Shown here piece by piece: positions 25,347 to 34,384 of a DNA stretch of 37,321 nucleotides (position 1 is the first letter of the stretch; each line of letters starts with the position of its first letter). The stretch is from an uncultured Pseudomonadota bacterium (lineage in GTDB: Bacteria > Pseudomonadota > Gammaproteobacteria > Steroidobacterales > Steroidobacteraceae). Below the pieces are notes generated by a model, which did no database searches, was not told where the DNA came from, and saw only the letters and a program-made list of their open reading frames with translations. The stretch is from contig CAIVRI010000047.1 of NCBI GenBank assembly GCA_903908265.1, positions 1-37,321 on the forward strand, given 5' to 3'. A program made the position numbers and the translations under genes.

Positions 25347-26345
25347 ATGCGTTTGCGGCGTCGTGACTTGTTTGGGTTCGGTGGGGGCCTGGGCGTTGCC
25401 GCCGGCCTCGCGTCGGCATCGCACTGGTGGCACCGAACGCGGGTCGAGCCGTCTGCGGTCAATGCGAATGCCAGTGCCGACTGCGCGCAAGAGGCGCAGG
25501 CAGGCGCATACGGCGAACGCTACATGCCACCAGACGAGATCCGCGCCGGTCACCTCGAGGCCTGTCATACACCCCCGCCACGACGACAGACTGCGGACTT
25601 GCTGAGTGTCACGTGGCCGGTGATCGAGACGTCGTTGGAAGTGGCGCGGGGCCAGCGCCTCAATACCTGGGCCTACAATGGTACGGTGCCTGGCCCGGTG
25701 TTGCGCGCAACGGTAGGGGAGCGTGTGCAGGTGCGGATCGACAACCGCACCGCACGGCCACACAACTTGCACTTCCACGGCAGCCACGATGTGAATGCCG
25801 ACGGATTGGAGCGCATCGCCCCGGGTACATCGCGCGAGTATGCCTTTGAGGCCGGACCGTTCGGGTTGCACCCGTACCATTGTCATGTGCCACCGTACGC
25901 TTGGCACATAGGCCGCGGTCTCTACGGCGCTTTTATTGTCGATCCACCCGGCGGGCGACCCCCGGCCCATGAGTACGTGCTGGTGCTCGGTGGGTTTGAT
26001 ACGGATGGGGACGGCGTCAATGATGTGTACGCGTGGAATGGAATTGCCGGTTATTACGCCCGCTATCCGCTCAAGGTGCCGGTCGGTGAGCGGGTGCGTC
26101 TGTACATTGTGAACATGGTGGAACTTGATCCGCTGGCCGGATTCCATCTGCACGCGCAGACCTTCGATCTGTTTCGTTCGGGTACGTCCCTGACCCCGCA
26201 CGAGCACACCGATGTCGTGACACTCGGACCGGCCGAACGGGCCATTGTGGAATTTACCCTGCCGCGGCGCGGGCGCTACATGTTCCATCCGCACCAGAGT
26301 CGCATGACCGAGCGCGGTGCGATGGGCTTTATCGTCGCGGTATGA
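25347..26345 (+). CDS. Tat-exported two-domain multicopper oxidase
   Basis: This is a 332-residue protein. The N-terminus MRLRRRDLFGFGGGLGVAAGLA is a twin-arginine signal. Domain 1 has LHFHG (H142, H144) and HPYHCHVPPYAWHIGRGLYG with the type-1 site H...C179...H187. Domain 2 has GFHLHAQTF and FHPHQSRMTERGAMG. The four HxH pairs can build a trinuclear copper centre at the subunit interface, as in two-domain laccases, and only domain 1 has the type-1 cysteine. HCH is followed by six residues before the next His instead of the usual three. Substrate is unknown; metal or small-molecule oxidation is likely. The ATG at 25347 is fixed by the preceding stop. It overlaps the SCO gene by 4 nt. Confidence 0.9.
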   Translation: MRLRRRDLFGFGGGLGVAAGLASASHWWHRTRVEPSAVNANASADCAQEAQAGAYGERYMPPDEIRAGHLEACHTPPPRRQTADLLSVTWPVIETSLEVARGQRLNTWAYNGTVPGPVLRATVGERVQVRIDNRTARPHNLHFHGSHDVNADGLERIAPGTSREYAFEAGPFGLHPYHCHVPPYAWHIGRGLYGAFIVDPPGGRPPAHEYVLVLGGFDTDGDGVNDVYAWNGIAGYYARYPLKVPVGERVRLYIVNMVELDPLAGFHLHAQTFDLFRSGTSLTPHEHTDVVTLGPAERAIVEFTLPRRGRYMFHPHQSRMTERGAMGFIVAV

Positions 26346-26875
26346 GGCGCAGTCTAGGACGGCTGGCGGGCGCACTCCTCCTGCTGATGCTGGGACTCGC
26401 GGCTGCGCGTGCCGATACCCACAGCCTGCTGCGCGATGACCGGGATCAACCGGTAGCACCGAGTCAACTCAGTGGTCGCTGGCTGCTGATAAGCTTTGGC
26501 TATACGCACTGCCCGGACGTCTGTCCGACGACGCTACATCGGATCAGTGCTACGCTGGAGCGCTTGCTACAGCGTGGCCAGCGGGTGCAGGCTTATTTCG
26601 TCAGTGTGGATCCGGATCACGACTCCCCCGCGCAGTTGCACCGATTCCTGGCTGGCGTCTCACCGCAGGTGCACGGATTGACCGGCAGTCCCGCAGCGCT
26701 CGATGATGCACGGCGCTCCTTCGGTGTCCCCACGCGCCGTACGGGTGGGGGTTTTGATCATGGGGTGTTCATCTATCTGGTGGCGCCGGATGGCAGTGTT
26801 GTCGAAACTTTTCATCCGAGTACCTCGGTCGCAGTGCTAACGCGGCGGATTGCCGCCCGCTTGGAGCAACGTTAA
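26342..26875 (+). CDS. SCO1/SenC family copper chaperone
   Basis: This is a 177-residue periplasmic thioredoxin-fold protein with a signal peptide (LLLLMLGLAAARA). The copper-binding CxxxC is at C57 and C61 (YTHCPDVCPTT) and the essential histidine at H140 (GFDHGVFIYLV). Such proteins load or reduce copper sites, classically CuA of cytochrome oxidase. Here its start overlaps the stop of the multicopper oxidase (ATGA), so its likely client is that oxidase or the cupredoxin lipoprotein. It is shorter than most SCO proteins because the N-terminal anchor is a short signal. Confidence 0.92.
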   Translation: MRRSLGRLAGALLLLMLGLAAARADTHSLLRDDRDQPVAPSQLSGRWLLISFGYTHCPDVCPTTLHRISATLERLLQRGQRVQAYFVSVDPDHDSPAQLHRFLAGVSPQVHGLTGSPAALDDARRSFGVPTRRTGGGFDHGVFIYLVAPDGSVVETFHPSTSVAVLTRRIAARLEQR

Positions 26876-27093
26876 TCGGCTTGCGGTTTTGTTCGAAGAT
26901 GCCGTTGGGACTTGGCAATCCACGCTACGTTTCGCTCGAGTGGTCGCAGGCCGGGATAACACGATGCCGTCGCGACTGCAGTCCTGCTGGCAATGTCGTC
27001 TTGGCGTGACTTAATCTGTGACGGCCGTCGCACGATCACGCTGCTGCACGCCCGTACAATCATTGTCGCCCTCTGCTTGTTGAGAACATTGTA

Positions 27094-28176
27094 ATGCCGC
27101 CGAAGATTTGTCTGAGCATGATCGTCAAGAACGAAGCCCACGTGATCGAGCGCTGTCTGCGTTCGGTGTATCCGTTTATCGATGCCTGGGTGATTTGCGA
27201 CACCGGTTCCACCGACGGCACACAGGACATAATTCGTCGGGTCATGGCGGGCAAGCCAGGGCTCGTGGTCGAGCAGCCGTGGCAGAACTTTGCACATAAC
27301 CGTAATGCGTCGCTCAAACTGGCGCAAGAGCGTGGCGAGTATGTGTTCTTCATCGATGCCGACGAGACCTTGATGCTCGAGGGGCCGATCGACACGCGCG
27401 GCCTGGATGGCGACGCCTACTATATGACGTGCGAATACGCGGGTATGCGCTATGGCCGTGTGGCGCTGGTGAAGGGCGCGCTGCCGTGGCGTTGGAACGG
27501 GGTCGTGCACGAGTTTTTAGAATGCGATCAGCCCTACGTGCACAGCACGTTGCACGGCCCGATCATCTGGGTCTCGCACGAAGGCGCGCGCAGCAAAGAC
27601 CCAGCGACCTATTTGAAAGACGCCGCGCTACTTGAAGAAGCGCTCAAGACCGAACCGCAAAATACGCGCTATTGGTTCTATCTCGCGCAGTCGTATCGCG
27701 ACGCTGGTAAGTGGCATGAGAGTCGCCACACATACAAGAAGCGTGCCCAGATGGCCGGCTATGACGAAGAAATTTGGTACTCGAAGTATCAAATTGGCAT
27801 TTTAAATATGCGTCTGGAAGAGTCGCCTGCGGTTATCTCCCAGTCGTTTCTGGAAGCCTTTCAGACGCGCCCGACGCGTGCCGAACCACTGGTGGCGCTG
27901 GCGCGGTTTCATCGGGAACGGGCGGAGTATGGACTCGCCGCAATGTATGCGCGTCATGCGATGAGTATCGCCAAGCCTGCTGACCTTCTCTTTATTGATG
28001 CGGCCACGTACGAATGGTCTGCGCTGGACGAATTTTCGGTGGCGGCCTACTACGTCGGTCCCCGCGAAGAGGGTATTGCAGCCACGCGGCGACTGCTCGA
28101 GAACCCGCACCTACCCACGGAGATGCGCCCGCGGGTGGAGCAAAATCTGCGTTGGTACTTGGGCACCGAAGGCTAA
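27094..28176 (+). CDS. Family 2 glycosyltransferase with TPR-like C-terminal part
   Basis: This is a 360-residue protein. The GT-A domain begins LSMIVKNEAHVIERCL, has VICDTGSTDGTQDII for nucleotide-sugar binding and FIDADE as the metal-binding DxD-type motif, with WRWNGVVHEFLE in the acceptor part. From about residue 180 the sequence is helical with TPR-like repeats (ALLEEALKTEPQNTRYWFYLAQSYRDAGKW). This architecture matches SunS-like or tetratricopeptide GT2 proteins that glycosylate peptides, lipids or polysaccharides. The target is unknown. It stands alone, converging on the aminotransferase operon. Confidence 0.85.
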   Translation: MPPKICLSMIVKNEAHVIERCLRSVYPFIDAWVICDTGSTDGTQDIIRRVMAGKPGLVVEQPWQNFAHNRNASLKLAQERGEYVFFIDADETLMLEGPIDTRGLDGDAYYMTCEYAGMRYGRVALVKGALPWRWNGVVHEFLECDQPYVHSTLHGPIIWVSHEGARSKDPATYLKDAALLEEALKTEPQNTRYWFYLAQSYRDAGKWHESRHTYKKRAQMAGYDEEIWYSKYQIGILNMRLEESPAVISQSFLEAFQTRPTRAEPLVALARFHRERAEYGLAAMYARHAMSIAKPADLLFIDAATYEWSALDEFSVAAYYVGPREEGIAATRRLLENPHLPTEMRPRVEQNLRWYLGTEG

Positions 28177-28206
28177 ACATCGCGCGTCGGTGTGCCACGA
28201 TTCTGA

Positions 28207-29541
28207 TTAAGCGGACCCTGACCGGTCTGCGTTGAGAATCTCATCGAGTGCGCTAACCAAGAGGTCCGCATGGGACTGTTCGAATACCAGGGGCGGTCGG
28301 ATCTTCAAGACGTTGCCGCCGGGACCGGAGGCACTGAGTAAGATCCGACGCTCCCGTAACGCATTGACAACGGTACTGGTGAGGGCACGGTGTGGGGTTT
28401 TGCTGTCCCGGTCGGTCACGAGGTCGACTCCGATAAAGAGACCGGCCCCGCGTACGTCGCCGATGGTCTCGTGGCGCTGGGCTAATTCCCACAGCGCTGA
28501 TCGCAGTGCGCGTCCCACGCGGTGGGCGTTTTGCATCAGGGCGTCGCGCTCGATCACGTCGAGTACCGCGTTGGCGGCCGCAGCCGCGACCGGATTGCCG
28601 CCGAAGGTATTGAAGTAGCGCGCTTCGCGGCCAAAACGCTCCAGATGGCGCGGTTGTGCCACCAGGGCTGCGACCGGATACCCATTGCCCATGGGTTTGC
28701 CCAGGGTGACGAGGTCTGGTACGACTTGATGGCGCTGAAAGCCCCAGAAGGTCTCCCCAGTGCGTCCAAATCCAGGCTGTACTTCATCGGCCACATACAA
28801 GCCGCCGGCCGCACGGGCAGCTGCCACGGCGGGCGCCAGACAGCCGGGCGGATCGGCGTAGACGCCATCACTCGAGAAGATCGAGTCGACGATCAACAGT
28901 GCAAGGCCGTGACCGCAGCGTGCGAGATCCGCAGCGGCCGCGGTGACGGCCCTTGCGAAAGCCCCGGCAACATCTCTTTCCCCACGGTAGGCATCCGGTG
29001 GCGGCACGGTGCGCACGTGCGCGCCCAAGGGGACTCCATTGCCGAGGGAGGGTGAAAATTCGGCGACCGAGTCCGTGACCCCGTGATAGGCGAGGTTCGT
29101 CACAATGACGCCGGTGTGGCCGGTGACCGAACGGGCCAAGCGGTAGGCCAAATCATTGGCCTCGGAGCCGGTGCAGGTAAACATGACCTGTCCGAGTGCG
29201 GACGGCATCGTCGCGAGCAGTCGCTCTGCGAGTCGCAACACACCTGCATGCAAATAGCGGGTATGCGTGACCAGTGTGGCGGATTGCTCGGCGATGGCGC
29301 GGACGACGTCCGGTTGGGCATGGCCGAGGCTCGCCACATTATTGTAGGCATCCAGATAGGCCTGCCCATCGGCGTCGTATAGCCATACGCCGCTGCCGCG
29401 CACGAGGTGCAACGGCTGTTCATAGAAGAGGCGGTACGCAGGTCCCAGTACCTGTAGACGACGGTCCACCAAAGCGCGAGAGACCGGGTCTAGCTGGTCT
29501 AGCGTGGTGGGGTCGAAGGCATTGATCATCGTGTTGTTCAT
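28207..29541 (-). CDS. Class III PLP phospho-lyase/aminotransferase, AGXT2L-like
   Basis: This is a 444-residue PLP enzyme of the class III fold. The PLP region has VADEVQPGFGRTGETFWGF, and K282 (LGKPMGNGYPVA) is the Schiff-base lysine. The wording of these motifs (E-V-Q-x-G-F-G-R-x-G, F-W-x-F-Q, P-D-x-V-T-x-G-K-P-x-G-N-G) is that of AGXT2L-type enzymes, which in animals are ethanolamine-phosphate and 5-phosphohydroxylysine phospho-lyases rather than transaminases. The ATG overlaps the stop of the kinase gene by 4 nt (ATGA). I infer that it eliminates phosphate from an amino-alcohol phosphate made by that kinase. Confidence 0.85.
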   Translation of the reverse strand: MNNTMINAFDPTTLDQLDPVSRALVDRRLQVLGPAYRLFYEQPLHLVRGSGVWLYDADGQAYLDAYNNVASLGHAQPDVVRAIAEQSATLVTHTRYLHAGVLRLAERLLATMPSALGQVMFTCTGSEANDLAYRLARSVTGHTGVIVTNLAYHGVTDSVAEFSPSLGNGVPLGAHVRTVPPPDAYRGERDVAGAFARAVTAAAADLARCGHGLALLIVDSIFSSDGVYADPPGCLAPAVAAARAAGGLYVADEVQPGFGRTGETFWGFQRHQVVPDLVTLGKPMGNGYPVAALVAQPRHLERFGREARYFNTFGGNPVAAAAANAVLDVIERDALMQNAHRVGRALRSALWELAQRHETIGDVRGAGLFIGVDLVTDRDSKTPHRALTSTVVNALRERRILLSASGPGGNVLKIRPPLVFEQSHADLLVSALDEILNADRSGSA

Positions 29542-30575
29542 CGCAGGCCACTCTCCAGGCGTTCGACGAGACGGTGGCGACCGACGCGATCGAGCGCCTG
29601 CAAGCCGTGCCGTGCTGCCGGATTGTTGCGCAGAATATAAGCGCGGTTCTCGGGCTGTAAGCGTGATCGCCACTCGGTGATCAGGACGGTCATCGCAAAG
29701 CGGGTCGCGATGAGGTCGGGCAGTAACGCAAGCGCCGCCGCGGGCAGGGGCTGGATCCTTTGATAGGCCGCGACGCACTGCAAGATCGCCTCCGTGAGAT
29801 CTGGCGCATCGGTCAGATACGCGCAGGCGACGGCCAACTCCAGGACGAGCGGGGCCACGATCATGTCGCCGAAATCCAATATACCGATCAGGTGGCAGCC
29901 CTCTGCATCGACGAGCAGATTGCTGGGATTGAGATCGTTATGGATCGCCTGTGTCGGCAGTTGCAGCAGGGTATGCAAGCCGTGGGCATGCTGTTCGAGC
30001 GCGTGCGCGAGCAGGGGCGCTATCGGATCGTGCTGCAGTGGCGCGAGTAGCGGTTGCAGTTCCCCGGCGCGGCGCAGATCCCACAGTAGATGCTGGGCGG
30101 CGCCGGCGTGCGCAAAGGTGCTGAGCACCCGATCGAGACGGGCGGCGGAGGCGCCGATGGCTGCAGCGAGCGGGTCTTGCCAGGGCGTGTCCCGGCGCAG
30201 GGCGCCGTCCAGATAGCGCAGGACCCGCAGCTGTCGACGGGGATCGGGCGGGTAGGATTGTAGGGCGTCACCATCGACCGTCCGGATCGGTGCCGGCACC
30301 GGCAGGGTCGGGTCTCGCGCGCGGAGATGCTCGAGGGCGCTCAGCTGTGCATCGATGGCCAGCGACGGTTCGGCCGGATGGGTCACTTTGACTAGATAGC
30401 GGCCCGATGCCGCGTCTAAGCGAAAATTAGTATCCCGCTCGCCGGGCATCCGGGTGAGCGTACCGGTGAGGCCCCACGCCTGGGCCAATACAGGACCAAC
30501 AGCCTCGGGTGTCGCCGGTGTCGTGGCGATCGCCAGCGCGCCGGCATCGGCCACAGGCATCGCGGCTTGGTGCAT
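29538..30575 (-). CDS. APH-family small-molecule kinase, hydroxylysine kinase-like
   Basis: This is a 345-residue protein with the aminoglycoside phosphotransferase/choline kinase fold. The N-lobe has GERDTNFRLDAASGRYLVKV. The catalytic loop is IHNDLNPSNLLVD (H-x-D-x-x-x-x-N), and the metal-binding motif is GILDFGDM followed by a V-x-E-L-A-V-A-x-A-Y helix. GILDFGDM plus that helix is characteristic of hydroxylysine kinase (AGPHD1/HYKK) rather than antibiotic kinases. Its start shares the final A of the amidohydrolase stop (TAATG), and its end overlaps the phospho-lyase start. A role in antibiotic resistance is unlikely in this setting. Confidence 0.83.
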   Translation of the reverse strand: MHQAAMPVADAGALAIATTPATPEAVGPVLAQAWGLTGTLTRMPGERDTNFRLDAASGRYLVKVTHPAEPSLAIDAQLSALEHLRARDPTLPVPAPIRTVDGDALQSYPPDPRRQLRVLRYLDGALRRDTPWQDPLAAAIGASAARLDRVLSTFAHAGAAQHLLWDLRRAGELQPLLAPLQHDPIAPLLAHALEQHAHGLHTLLQLPTQAIHNDLNPSNLLVDAEGCHLIGILDFGDMIVAPLVLELAVACAYLTDAPDLTEAILQCVAAYQRIQPLPAAALALLPDLIATRFAMTVLITEWRSRLQPENRAYILRNNPAARHGLQALDRVGRHRLVERLESGLR

Positions 30576-32248
30576 TACGGACGCGACGCGGTGTAGACCC
30601 GTCGACCACCGACCCAAGTACCCAGTACTCTGATATCTCTCAGGGTATTGGGATCTACTTGCAAAGGATCTTTGTCGAACATGACAAAGTCGGCCAGCTT
30701 ACCGGCCTCGAGGGTGCCCTTGTCCTGTTCTTGGAATTCCGCATAGGCGGAACCGGCGGTATACGTCGAGAGGGTTTCAGCGACCGTCAGTTTTTGCTCG
30801 GGGAACCATCCGTTGGGATTGCGGCCGTCGAGCGTGCGGCGCGTCACCGCCGCGTAAGTGGACAGCAACGGATCGAGTGGTGCCACCGGCCAGTCCGTTC
30901 CAAAGGCGAGGTGCACTCCGTGATTGAGTAGCGTGCGGAAGGCGTAGGTGCGGCTAGCACGATCATGCCCAATCAGCGGCTCAGCCCAGCGGCCATCGTC
31001 GATGGCGTGGGTCGGTTGCATAGAGGCGATCACGCCTAACTCATGGAATCGATCGAAGTCTTTCGCAGCGATGTGCTGGGCGTGCTCAATGCGAAAGCGT
31101 CGATCGCTTGCGCCGTGCTTTTGTACCACTTCCGCATAGAGATCTAGAATGGTTGAAATGCCACGATCGCCGATCGCATGTGTACAAATCTGCAAAGCGG
31201 TGGCATCGGCGCGGTCGAAATAGGCGCGGGTGCGCTCGATCGGATGCATGGTGTCCGCCAATAAGCCATGGTTGCCCGGTTCATCCGAAAAATCATCAAA
31301 TAAGTAGGCTGTGCGCGAGCCCAGTGAGCCGTCTGCGAACGCTTTTAATGCGCCAATCCGTAGCGATGCGTCGCCGAACGCGTGGCCTATTCCCAGTTTT
31401 GCCTGATCCTCAACCGTATCGATCGGGGACGCCACGTAGATGCGGACGGTCAGTTTCCGTTCACGGCGCAAATCCGCGTAGACCGCCAAGTCGTCATGGA
31501 CGGGTCCCATATCTTGTACGCTGGTGACACCGAGCGAGGCGGCGTGCGCAAGAGCGCGCTCGATGTTCGCCCGCCGCTCGGTGCGGCTAGGCGCCGGAAT
31601 CACGGCATGAACCAGATTCTCTGCCGCATCTTTCAGCACGCCGGTGGGTTCACCGGCGCCATCACGCACGATTAACCCGCCGTTCGGATCCGCGGTGTTG
31701 CGATCAATGTGGGCCAGTGAGAGCGCCAGCGTGTTGGCCAGCAGCGCATGACCATCATAGCGATCGATGGCAACGGGATTGTTCGGCGTGACGGCGTCAA
31801 TCAATTGCCGCGTGGGCAAGGCGGCGCCCGGCCACTTCGATTCGTCCCACTCACCCGCCAGAATCCATTGCCCTGGTTTCATTTTTTTGACCTGCGCGGC
31901 CAGTCGGCGGACGATTTCTTGGGTCGACGTCGCATCATTCAGTTGCACCGCGGCCAGCGATGACCCGCCATCGGAAAAGTGCACGTGGGCATCGTTGAAG
32001 CCGGGGATGATGCGGTGACCACCGGCATCGATCACGGTGGTGGCCTGGCCGATCCATGCGGCGACGGCGCGGTCGTCGCCCACCGCCACGATCCGCTCGC
32101 CAAGGATGGCCATTGCCGTGACGTCTGGCAGTTCTGCGCCGCGCCAAATCTGTCCATGCCGAATCACAAGATCGGCTGCGGGGTTTGCGAGTGCGTTGGT
32201 CGCAAGGGCCACGCTGCAGGTCAACAGGATCTTCAGGCTACGGACCAC
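30575..32248 (-). CDS. Exported YtcJ-type metal-dependent amidohydrolase
   Basis: This is a 557-residue amidohydrolase of the amidohydrolase-3 (YtcJ) group. A signal peptide (SLKILLTCSVALATNALA) places it in the periplasm. Metal-ligand motifs are seen in order: GFNDAHVHFSDGG, THAIGDRG, RIEHAQH and FGTDWPVAPLDPL. I chose the GTG at 32248 because AAGGT lies 7 nt upstream; longer starts at 32257 or 32329 add a non-hydrophobic leader. It heads a tight operon with the kinase and phospho-lyase and may release an amino-alcohol substrate from an N-acyl or cyclic precursor before uptake. Confidence 0.85.
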   Translation of the reverse strand: MVRSLKILLTCSVALATNALANPAADLVIRHGQIWRGAELPDVTAMAILGERIVAVGDDRAVAAWIGQATTVIDAGGHRIIPGFNDAHVHFSDGGSSLAAVQLNDATSTQEIVRRLAAQVKKMKPGQWILAGEWDESKWPGAALPTRQLIDAVTPNNPVAIDRYDGHALLANTLALSLAHIDRNTADPNGGLIVRDGAGEPTGVLKDAAENLVHAVIPAPSRTERRANIERALAHAASLGVTSVQDMGPVHDDLAVYADLRRERKLTVRIYVASPIDTVEDQAKLGIGHAFGDASLRIGALKAFADGSLGSRTAYLFDDFSDEPGNHGLLADTMHPIERTRAYFDRADATALQICTHAIGDRGISTILDLYAEVVQKHGASDRRFRIEHAQHIAAKDFDRFHELGVIASMQPTHAIDDGRWAEPLIGHDRASRTYAFRTLLNHGVHLAFGTDWPVAPLDPLLSTYAAVTRRTLDGRNPNGWFPEQKLTVAETLSTYTAGSAYAEFQEQDKGTLEAGKLADFVMFDKDPLQVDPNTLRDIRVLGTWVGGRRVYTASRP

Positions 32249-32458
32249 GGTGTACACCTTTTGGATTAGACGGGCACTGGCCCGTGAGGCAGAGGAAAGT
32301 AGCCTGTCAGGCTCCGCCCGGTGGGTCAATCGAACCTTTCACCGGGCGCCTACAAGGACGTCGGGAGGGGGGGCATGGGCGTGCCGGCACGCGGTGTGGA
32401 TGGAGAACGTCAGCGGATCCCCGGTACACTGCGTCCAGTCCCTCACCGAGTGTTTCCG

Positions 32459-33493
32459 ATGACTTTGCCGAAGATCGATCTGCGTAGCGATACCGTAACC
32501 AAGCCCGCGCCGGCTATGTTGGAGGCGATGCTGCGCGCTGAGGTGGGGGATGACGTTTTAGGAGAGGACCCAACGGTGGCGCGCCTACAGAGTGAGGCGG
32601 CCAGCATGTTCGGCATGCCGGCGGCCTTGTTCTGCCCGTCCGGCACCATGACCAATCAGATCGCCATTCGGGTGCATACGCGTCCGGGTGACGAAGTGAT
32701 CTGCTCAGACTTGGCGCACATCTATTTGTACGAGGGCGGTGGCATCGCCGCCAATTCCGGTGCCTCGGTGCGGTTGCTCGGTGGTGACCGCGGACGCTTT
32801 ACCGCGGAGGCGGTGCAGAGTGCGATCAATAAGCGTACTGACGCGCATTTGCCCTGGACGCGCCTCGTGGCGATTGAGAACACCGTCAACAAGGGCGGTG
32901 GTGCTTGTTGGGAGTTCGCGGAACTCGAGCGCATCCGCAGCGTGTGCGATGCGCACGATCTGGCTTTTCATCTGGATGGGGCGCGCCTTTTCAATGCCTT
33001 GGCGGCGACGGGCGAAAGCCCGCGGCGCTTCGGTGCACTCTTCGACACGATTTCGATCTGTCTGTCTAAAGGCCTTGGTGCACCGGTCGGATCGCTGCTG
33101 CTCGGCTCCACCGAGCAGATCGCCCGAGCCCATCGGCTGCGCAAGTTGTTCGGAGGTGGCATGCGCCAAGCGGGCTATCTGGCCGCGGCGGGACTGTATG
33201 CGTTGGAGCATCACCTCACGCGTCTTGTGGACGATCACGCGGCAGCGTGTGCCGCGGCCGCTCTGTTGCCGTCGCTACCATGGGTCGAGTCTGTGCTACC
33301 CGTGGAAAGTAACCTCGTGATCTTCCGCTTACAGGCAGGGACCCGTGCGGAGGCAGTGCTGGCGCACTTGGCTCACCATGGGGTCCAGGCCTCCACCATG
33401 GGGTCGGATCTCGTTCGGTTCGTGTTTCATCTGGACGTCCCGGCCGGCGCAGTCGAGCGTATTCATGCGGCGGTCCGTTCGTTTGCGGGGTGA
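32459..33493 (+). CDS. ltaE: Low-specificity L-threonine aldolase LtaE
   Basis: This is a 344-residue PLP enzyme that cleaves L-threonine and L-allo-threonine to glycine and acetaldehyde. The opening [16 protein letters not shown] is the family signature. [31 protein letters not shown] and [12 protein letters not shown] (K204, the PLP lysine) follow in the usual order and spacing. The frame is open to 32321, but the ATG at 32459 gives the correct N-terminus. It is divergent from the amidohydrolase operon. Confidence 0.92.
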   Translation: MTLPKIDLRSDTVTKPAPAMLEAMLRAEVGDDVLGEDPTVARLQSEAASMFGMPAALFCPSGTMTNQIAIRVHTRPGDEVICSDLAHIYLYEGGGIAANSGASVRLLGGDRGRFTAEAVQSAINKRTDAHLPWTRLVAIENTVNKGGGACWEFAELERIRSVCDAHDLAFHLDGARLFNALAATGESPRRFGALFDTISICLSKGLGAPVGSLLLGSTEQIARAHRLRKLFGGGMRQAGYLAAAGLYALEHHLTRLVDDHAAACAAAALLPSLPWVESVLPVESNLVIFRLQAGTRAEAVLAHLAHHGVQASTMGSDLVRFVFHLDVPAGAVERIHAAVRSFAG

Positions 33494-33659
33494 CTTGCGC
33501 GGCGGTGTTTCCACCCTACTATCGATCGTCCGACTGCGGTGGATCGGCGGTAGGGCCGTCTGACGGCAGCCCGCGCCATCACGTCTAGGTGGCTCCTGCG
33601 GCGGACGCCTGCGAGCGCTGGACTATCGGCCGGCCAATGGCGCCCGTTACACTGCAAAC

Positions 33660-34319
33660 ATGCGCAACCCGATTTCCATCGATATCTATTCCGACATGGT
33701 CTGCCCTTGGTGCTACCTCGGTAAGCGGCGACTGGAGGACGCCTTGCGGGAATCTCCTGAACTGGCCGTGACCGTGCAGTGGAGACCTTTCGAACTGAAC
33801 CCTGAGTTGCCCGCTGAGGGTGTTGATCGGGCCAGTTATATGGCGAAAAAATTCCCCGATGCGCAGCGCCTGGCGGCGATTCAGCAACAACTGGTGGGTT
33901 TTGGGCAGGCGGTGGGTATTCCCTTTCTGTTCCAGTCGATTCGGCGGATACCCAATACCCGTCTTGCGCACACTCTCGTGGCGTTGGCCGGTACGCGTTC
34001 TGATGCGGTGGTGGAGGCGTTATTTGCGGCGTACTTCGAGCGCGGCGAGGACATCGGTGATCTGGCGGTGTTGGCGGGCATTGCTGATCGAGTCGGTCTT
34101 GCGGTTGGCAGTTGGCCTGAATGCTTGATGGCGGGTGCGGCATCGGACGGCGTGCTAGCGGATTTGGTGGAAGGGCGTCGCCTCGGCATTCAGGGGGTGC
34201 CCTTCTTTGTGCTCGGCGGTCGCTGGGCGGTGTCGGGGGCGCAGGAAACCGACCAATGGGTCGCGGCGTTGCGGCAAGTGCGCGATGCACTGCACGCTGC
34301 AGGCCCACGCCTGCAGTGA
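33660..34319 (+). CDS. FrnE-like DsbA family oxidoreductase
   Basis: This is a 219-residue thioredoxin-fold protein with an inserted helical domain. YSDMVCPWCYLGKRRLEDAL carries the CPWC redox motif and the lysine/arginine pattern of the FrnE group (polyketide-type DsbA, also seen in radiation and oxidative stress responses). VPFFVLGGRWAVSGAQ is the cis-Pro loop with the family GAQ turn. There is no signal peptide, so it is cytoplasmic, unlike classical DsbA. It follows ltaE by about 165 bp. Confidence 0.9.
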   Translation: MRNPISIDIYSDMVCPWCYLGKRRLEDALRESPELAVTVQWRPFELNPELPAEGVDRASYMAKKFPDAQRLAAIQQQLVGFGQAVGIPFLFQSIRRIPNTRLAHTLVALAGTRSDAVVEALFAAYFERGEDIGDLAVLAGIADRVGLAVGSWPECLMAGAASDGVLADLVEGRRLGIQGVPFFVLGGRWAVSGAQETDQWVAALRQVRDALHAAGPRLQ

Positions 34320-34384
34320 CCACAGTTTGGTGATTACGTGCGACGATTTTAGACGTCCCGGTAGCGTTTAGTCCGTGGGCGTTA

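Noticed and set aside
26872-27510. 212-residue leftward frame opposite the glycosyltransferase
   Set aside because: It mostly mirrors the well-supported GT2 gene on the other strand and has no recognisable product.
29538-30575. Antibiotic (aminoglycoside) resistance kinase
   Set aside because: Although it has the APH fold, the motif pattern and operon fit a hydroxylysine kinase-like role; no resistance context is present.
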